From the NCBI RefSeq assembly GCF_015523185.1, contig NZ_WAKV01000046.1:1-49136 (forward strand): DNA of 49,136 nucleotides, read 5' to 3'. This DNA is from Thermococcus sp. GTDB lineage: Archaea > Methanobacteriota_B > Thermococci > Thermococcales > Thermococcaceae. A program made the position numbers and the translations under genes. The notes under the pieces were generated by a model. That model had not been told where the DNA came from and searched no databases. It saw only the letters and a list, made by a program, of their open reading frames with translations. How positions within the stretch are numbered: the first letter of the stretch is position 1; the number at the start of each line of letters is the position of its first letter. This document shows, piece by piece, positions 46,142-49,136 of this stretch.

Positions 46142-46703
46142 TTAGCCCGTCCCGTTGATGGAAACGTTCTCGGGATGGGCGACTATAATGCCCATGTTTT
46201 TGGTGATGCCTTCGCTCATGTGAAGGTGTGCGTAGTAGTCTTCGACAATCCACTGGGCCGTTAGAAAGCTCACAGCACCGGAGAACAGCAGTAAGAGTAG
46301 CGTCAAAGCTGTGAAAAGTGGGGAGACGTCCTCCAGGTTCCCGGTGCATAGAATAAGAAACAGGCCAAGGAACGAGGAAAGAGCCCAGAGAACGAAGACA
46401 GCTATTAGAACAGGCGTTTCGCCAGTGGGCTCAAAGCAGATTGCCAGGGAACCGATGAGGCCTACAGAGAAGTAGATGGCTCCAAGGTATTTCCCCTGTT
46501 CGGCAAAGTGGTTAAGCCTAAGTAATAAAGGGAGAGTGCACCGAGGGAGAAGTACAGGAGAACCAGAAAGGATAGGAGCCACGCTATTTCCCGAAACATG
46601 CCCTGCGGAAGGAGAACAGAAAACATCACCGAGGGAATCCCGTAAAAGACATGTTGAGAACGCCATGAACGAGATAAGCGGACGTCAGCAGGAGACCTCT
46701 CAT
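46142..46703 (-). pseudogene. membrane-protein gene broken by two frameshifts
   Basis: A hydrophobic protein can be read only by switching frame twice. Frame 1 starts at the ATG at 46703 (MRGLLLTSAYLVHGVLNM). Near 46645 it must change to frame 2 (FYGIPSVMFSVLLPQG, LSFLVLLYFSLGALSLYYLG), and near 46520 to frame 3 (HFAEQGKYLGAIYFSVG...), which runs to the stop at 46142. Both switches look like loss of one base; the first lies in a run of four T that would be in frame if it were five. The intact version would be about 185 aa with four to five helices. I do not recognise the family. It could be a true pseudogene or sequencing error. Confidence 0.6.
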
Positions 46704-46725
46704 AAGGAGTGTTAGGAAGGAAGTT

Positions 46726-46733
46726 GTATATCT
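46726..46733 (-). promoter_or_regulatory. TATA box of the frameshifted membrane-protein gene
   Basis: AGATATAC on the minus strand, 26 bp before the ATG at 46703; the spacing predicts a leaderless transcript. It is still intact although the gene is broken. Confidence 0.4.
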
Positions 46734-47247
46734 ACTTTTCGAGCCCGTCGAGAAGCTTCGCAAAGCCGTTCATATCGGTTCTTTCGAACTCTTGCTCGAA
46801 CTCCAAGCCGAGTTTCGCTATCTCCTCGGGGCTTATCACGACTTCCGGCTCCTCCGCGTTTATCCCAGGACAGCCCTCGTCGTAATAGAGCCAGAGGGTC
46901 TCGCCTTTGTATTCAAACGGCTTCTCCCCATCAACGCCGAGAGGCTTACGCGAGACCATAAAGGGGTAAATCCTGCATATAAGGGGCCTCACCGAATGAA
47001 TCCTGCACTTTCCAGTCTCGGGGTCGTGGAAAACGCATCCCAAATCCCACTCCCTAATAGCAAGGACGAAGCGTATCTTATCTCCCTCGACAGAAAAGGT
47101 TACGAAATCCTGTGGGTCATAGCCAGCCTTGACTATCCCCTCGATGTCCTTGAGAGTAAGGTAAATGTGCCTCCCCCTGCAACAGTCGAGACAGTAGAGG
47201 CACCTAAAGTGCACAGGTTTCGTGAAGGGTCTTGGTTTGAAGCGCAT
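46732..47247 (-). CDS. YkgJ-family cysteine-cluster protein
   Basis: A 171-aa protein with the YkgJ-type metal motif: C16, C19, C22 and C23 near the N-terminus (FRCLYCLDCCRG), then GCVFHD, KCRIHSVRPLICRIYPF later. Proteins with this layout bind zinc or iron-sulfur; the role is unknown. The frame runs upstream to a GTG at 47307, but the ATG at 47247 is behind GGAGGGAAAGAGC and gives a proper leader from the divergent promoter. Confidence 0.82.
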   Translation of the reverse strand: MRFKPRPFTKPVHFRCLYCLDCCRGRHIYLTLKDIEGIVKAGYDPQDFVTFSVEGDKIRFVLAIREWDLGCVFHDPETGKCRIHSVRPLICRIYPFMVSRKPLGVDGEKPFEYKGETLWLYYDEGCPGINAEEPEVVISPEEIAKLGLEFEQEFERTDMNGFAKLLDGLEK

Positions 47248-47307
47248 GCTCTTTCCCTCCGCAGAGGGCTTTATAAAACTTCCCAGAATTTTTAGTAACA
47301 TTTCCAC

Positions 47308-47340
47308 AGAAAACTTTTTAAAGTTTTAAAGTAACTTTTC
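47308..47340. promoter_or_regulatory. divergent A/T promoter between YkgJ-like and DUF308 genes
   Basis: ACTTTTTAAAGTTTTAAAG holds overlapping TATA-like boxes in both directions. The plus-strand one should start transcription near 47350, just before the SD (GGGGGTGAG) of the membrane-protein gene. Confidence 0.45.
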
Positions 47341-47364
47341 GTGAAAAAATTTGGGGGTGAGAAC

Positions 47365-47928
47365 GTGGAATACGGAGAGGTTAAGCAGAACTGGGTATGG
47401 CTTTTGGGACTCGGGATAATCTTCATGACGCTGGGCTTCGCCGGGTTACTGTTGCTACCCCTGGTTAGCATAACGAGTGTCGCCATTTTCGGTGCCTTCA
47501 TGCTCGTCGGCGGAACACTGCAGGTCATACAGGGAATCGCCAAGGCCAAGGACTGGAAGAGCAGAACCCTACACATCATCATGGGTGTTGTGTACATAAT
47601 AGGCGGTATAGCAACGCTTGAAAACCCGGTTCTGGCAACGACAGTTCTGACTCTCGTTCTGGGCTTCTCTCTGATGATAATAGGTGCTATAAGGATTGGC
47701 GTTGCGTTCCAGAACAGGGACATCAGCCAGTGGGCTCTGATGACACTCTCGGGTGTCCTGACGGTAATCCTGGGGTTCTTGATAGTTATTCAGTGGCCTT
47801 GGTCGAGCCTCTGGGCGATTGGGCTCTTTGTATCGGTTGACCTGATAATGAGCGGTGCAAACTTCATAGCGATAGCACTTAGCGCGAAGGCCGAACACGA
47901 GGCAACGACCAAAACAGCCGCGGGGTGA
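47365..47928 (+). CDS. DUF308/HdeD-family membrane protein
   Basis: A 187-aa protein of six predicted helices arranged as three similar hairpins, with phrases such as LVGGTLQVIQGIA, IIGGIATLENPVLATTVL and LGFLIVIQWPWSSLWAIG. This is the HdeD/DUF308 pattern, often associated with acid or envelope stress in bacteria; its role in archaea is unknown. I chose GTG at 47365 behind GGGGGTGAGAAC; the frame extends to an ATG-less upstream region. The TGA stop is followed in the same frame by the TrkA-C gene. Confidence 0.8.
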   Translation: MEYGEVKQNWVWLLGLGIIFMTLGFAGLLLLPLVSITSVAIFGAFMLVGGTLQVIQGIAKAKDWKSRTLHIIMGVVYIIGGIATLENPVLATTVLTLVLGFSLMIIGAIRIGVAFQNRDISQWALMTLSGVLTVILGFLIVIQWPWSSLWAIGLFVSVDLIMSGANFIAIALSAKAEHEATTKTAAG

Positions 47929-47934
47929 ACAGGG

Positions 47935-48708
47935 CTGATAGCCCTTATTTCCCTAATTTTAGCAATCACGGTTTCTCTTATAATAGTCAGGATTGGAGCG
48001 GTAGCCCTTGAAATGACGGGCCTCTCAAGGGAAGTCGCCTCCTTCCAGGCCCAGTCGGCCTTTTCAGGAACGGGCTTTACCACAAGTGAAAGCGAATACG
48101 TAGTTTCACATTCTGCAAGGAGAAAAATCATTCGGATACTAATCTTTCTTGGAAGTGCTGGGATAACTTCTGTTATAGCAACACTGGTCTTAACATTTGT
48201 TGGAAAAGGACGAGAGGAAGCAACAGGGTATCTACTCATCCTAATAATGAGCCTTATTGTTCTCTACATAGTTTTCACGTCCAAAACCGTTGATAGGCTT
48301 ATGAGAAAGTGGATTAAGAGGTTCCTCCAGAGAGCCTTTCCAGAGCTGAGAGTCTATGACTATACCCAGCTTTTAGGAATAACCCACGGCTACTCAATCT
48401 CTCAAATAAAGGTGAAAAAGAACAGCTGGCTTGCCAACAAAAGTTTGAGGGAACTAGAGCTAGACAAGGAGGGCATACTGGTTCTCGGAATATACCGGAA
48501 AACAAAAGACGGGGAGGTTTATATAGGGGCCCCCAGAGGCGACATGGTAATCCTGCCAGGGGACGTCTTGGTCTGTTATGGCCCGGAGGAAGCTCTGTTG
48601 GAGCTGTCTAAGAGGGTAAAAGGGAAGAAAGGAGACGAGGCCCACGAGGAAGCCGTAAAAAGGGCCCAACTTAGGGCAATGGAAGAGGAGATAAAGGCCA
48701 GACCTTAG
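47935..48708 (+). CDS. membrane-anchored TrkA-C (RCK_C) protein, non-standard start
   Basis: A 257-aa protein. The N-terminal helix ([22 protein letters not shown]), a second hydrophobic region (about 75-115), and a C-terminal TrkA_C domain (from about 155, [19 protein letters not shown]) suggest a small potassium-channel-like or regulatory protein. No ATG/GTG/TTG lies between the previous gene's TGA at 47926 and the internal ATG at 48013, although the intervening codons clearly encode the first membrane helix. A CTG at 47935 lies exactly 6 bases behind GGGGTGA and is the likely start. If not, the protein starts at 48013 without helix 1. Confidence 0.6.
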   Translation: MIALISLILAITVSLIIVRIGAVALEMTGLSREVASFQAQSAFSGTGFTTSESEYVVSHSARRKIIRILIFLGSAGITSVIATLVLTFVGKGREEATGYLLILIMSLIVLYIVFTSKTVDRLMRKWIKRFLQRAFPELRVYDYTQLLGITHGYSISQIKVKKNSWLANKSLRELELDKEGILVLGIYRKTKDGEVYIGAPRGDMVILPGDVLVCYGPEEALLELSKRVKGKKGDEAHEEAVKRAQLRAMEEEIKARP

Positions 48709-49136
48709 GTGTTCAAGTGCGCGTCGAACTCTTTACTCTTTTTATAGCCAGCGTAATCCCTATCTAGTCTTTTAGCAACGTAGGGGCCGTTCTTCCGGTA
48801 GCCGAACTTACGGTAGTATTCCCTGACTCCGACGCCACTTATAACCAGCATCTTCTTTACGTCGAACTCCTCACGGGCAATCCTTTCAGCTTCACTCAAA
48901 AGCTCCCTACCGTAACCTCTGTGTTGCCATTCGTAGCGTGGCTTCCCCCCTATCGGCACGAGAGGACCGTAGACGTGGAGCTCCCTGACTATTGCTGAAG
49001 GACAGCAGTTTATTTCCTTCCGATGAGCTTTTTCGCTCGGAATCCTTAGTCTAAGGAAGCCTATGAGGATGTCGTTTTTGGTATCTTCAAAGCTGAGGAA
49101 TATCTCCCTTCCTCCTGCTGCTTCATAGTCCTCGCG
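48705..49136 (-). CDS. elp3: Elp3 family tRNA modification enzyme, C-terminal part
   Basis: The C-terminal 143 residues of archaeal Elp3, a radical SAM/acetyltransferase that makes the carboxymethyl group of wobble uridine 34 in tRNA. The visible part is the GNAT domain: [50 protein letters not shown] (acetyl-CoA loop) and [10 protein letters not shown] near the end. The gene continues past the right edge in frame. An internal ATG at 48959 is not the start. The stop overlaps the TrkA-C stop by 4 bp, the two genes converging. Confidence 0.92.
   Translation of the reverse strand, partial: REDYEAAGGREIFLSFEDTKNDILIGFLRLRIPSEKAHRKEINCCPSAIVRELHVYGPLVPIGGKPRYEWQHRGYGRELLSEAERIAREEFDVKKMLVISGVGVREYYRKFGYRKNGPYVAKRLDRDYAGYKKSKEFDAHLNT

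Noticed and set aside
47926-47928. TGA read as selenocysteine joining the DUF308 protein to the TrkA-C protein
   Set aside because: The two proteins are unrelated families, the TGA fits a normal stop, no SECIS-like hairpin follows, and Thermococcales are not known to use selenocysteine.

Overview
The window reads as a chromosomal segment of a hyperthermophilic euryarchaeon of the order Thermococcales, most likely Thermococcus or a close relative. The evidence is an archaeal A/V-type ATP synthase operon, the two-subunit archaeal primase, an archaeal-type RNase P RNA, SecDF, a Thermococcales-style CGP-CTERM tail on an ABC solute receptor, TATA promoters about 25 bp from starts, and Shine-Dalgarno (SD) cores of GGTGG/GAGGTGA type. 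Genes are tightly packed, often overlapping by 4-20 bp. I see no insertion sequence, CRISPR array, tRNA or rRNA. The species cannot be named from the sequence alone.

Layout. 1-4.7 kb: an RlmI-like RNA methyltransferase, a small unknown protein, a TctA-like (COG1784) permease overlapping a secreted beta-rich protein, and a KaiC-like ATPase. 4.9-8.0 kb: priL-priS and a DMT transporter, translationally linked. 8.0-8.3 kb: the RNase P RNA gene on the minus strand, ending right at the transporter stop. 8.3-10.7 kb: a large surface protein, a small membrane protein and a UPF0216 protein. 10.9-14.3 kb: glnA, a second DMT transporter, nadE and a membrane protein. 14.3-21.6 kb: a complete oligopeptide/dipeptide ABC transporter. 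21.9-24.8 kb: pyrC-pyrK and a radical SAM protein. 24.8-27.8 kb: an orphan permease pair of the same transporter family with no ATPases or receptor, plus a membrane protein. 27.8-31.4 kb: a PP-loop ATPase, AlaX, a soluble chemotaxis-type signalling protein and a metallo-beta-lactamase-fold protein. 31.5-40.2 kb: the nine-gene ATP synthase operon H-I-K-E-C-F-A-B-D. 40.4-43.5 kb: secF-secD and a TrkA-like protein. 43.8-49.1 kb: speD, an HTH/coiled-coil regulator with a second KaiC-like ATPase, a Nip7-like protein, a frameshifted membrane-protein gene, a YkgJ-type cysteine-cluster protein, a DUF308/HdeD-like membrane protein, a TrkA-C membrane protein with an apparent CTG start, and the 3' end of elp3.

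Most of the window is housekeeping. The points most worth following are: (i) the MBL-fold diiron-type protein joined to a soluble MCP-like protein, a possible oxygen or iron sensing module; (ii) the membrane-protein gene broken by two separate frameshifts yet still carrying a well-placed promoter; (iii) the apparent non-ATG/GTG/TTG start directly behind a TGA; (iv) the orphan permease pair; and (v) several short palindromes or tandem repeats at predicted transcription starts that may be operators. No element stands out as a wholly new system. The MBL/MCP pair and the KaiC/HTH pair are the best candidates for undescribed signalling.
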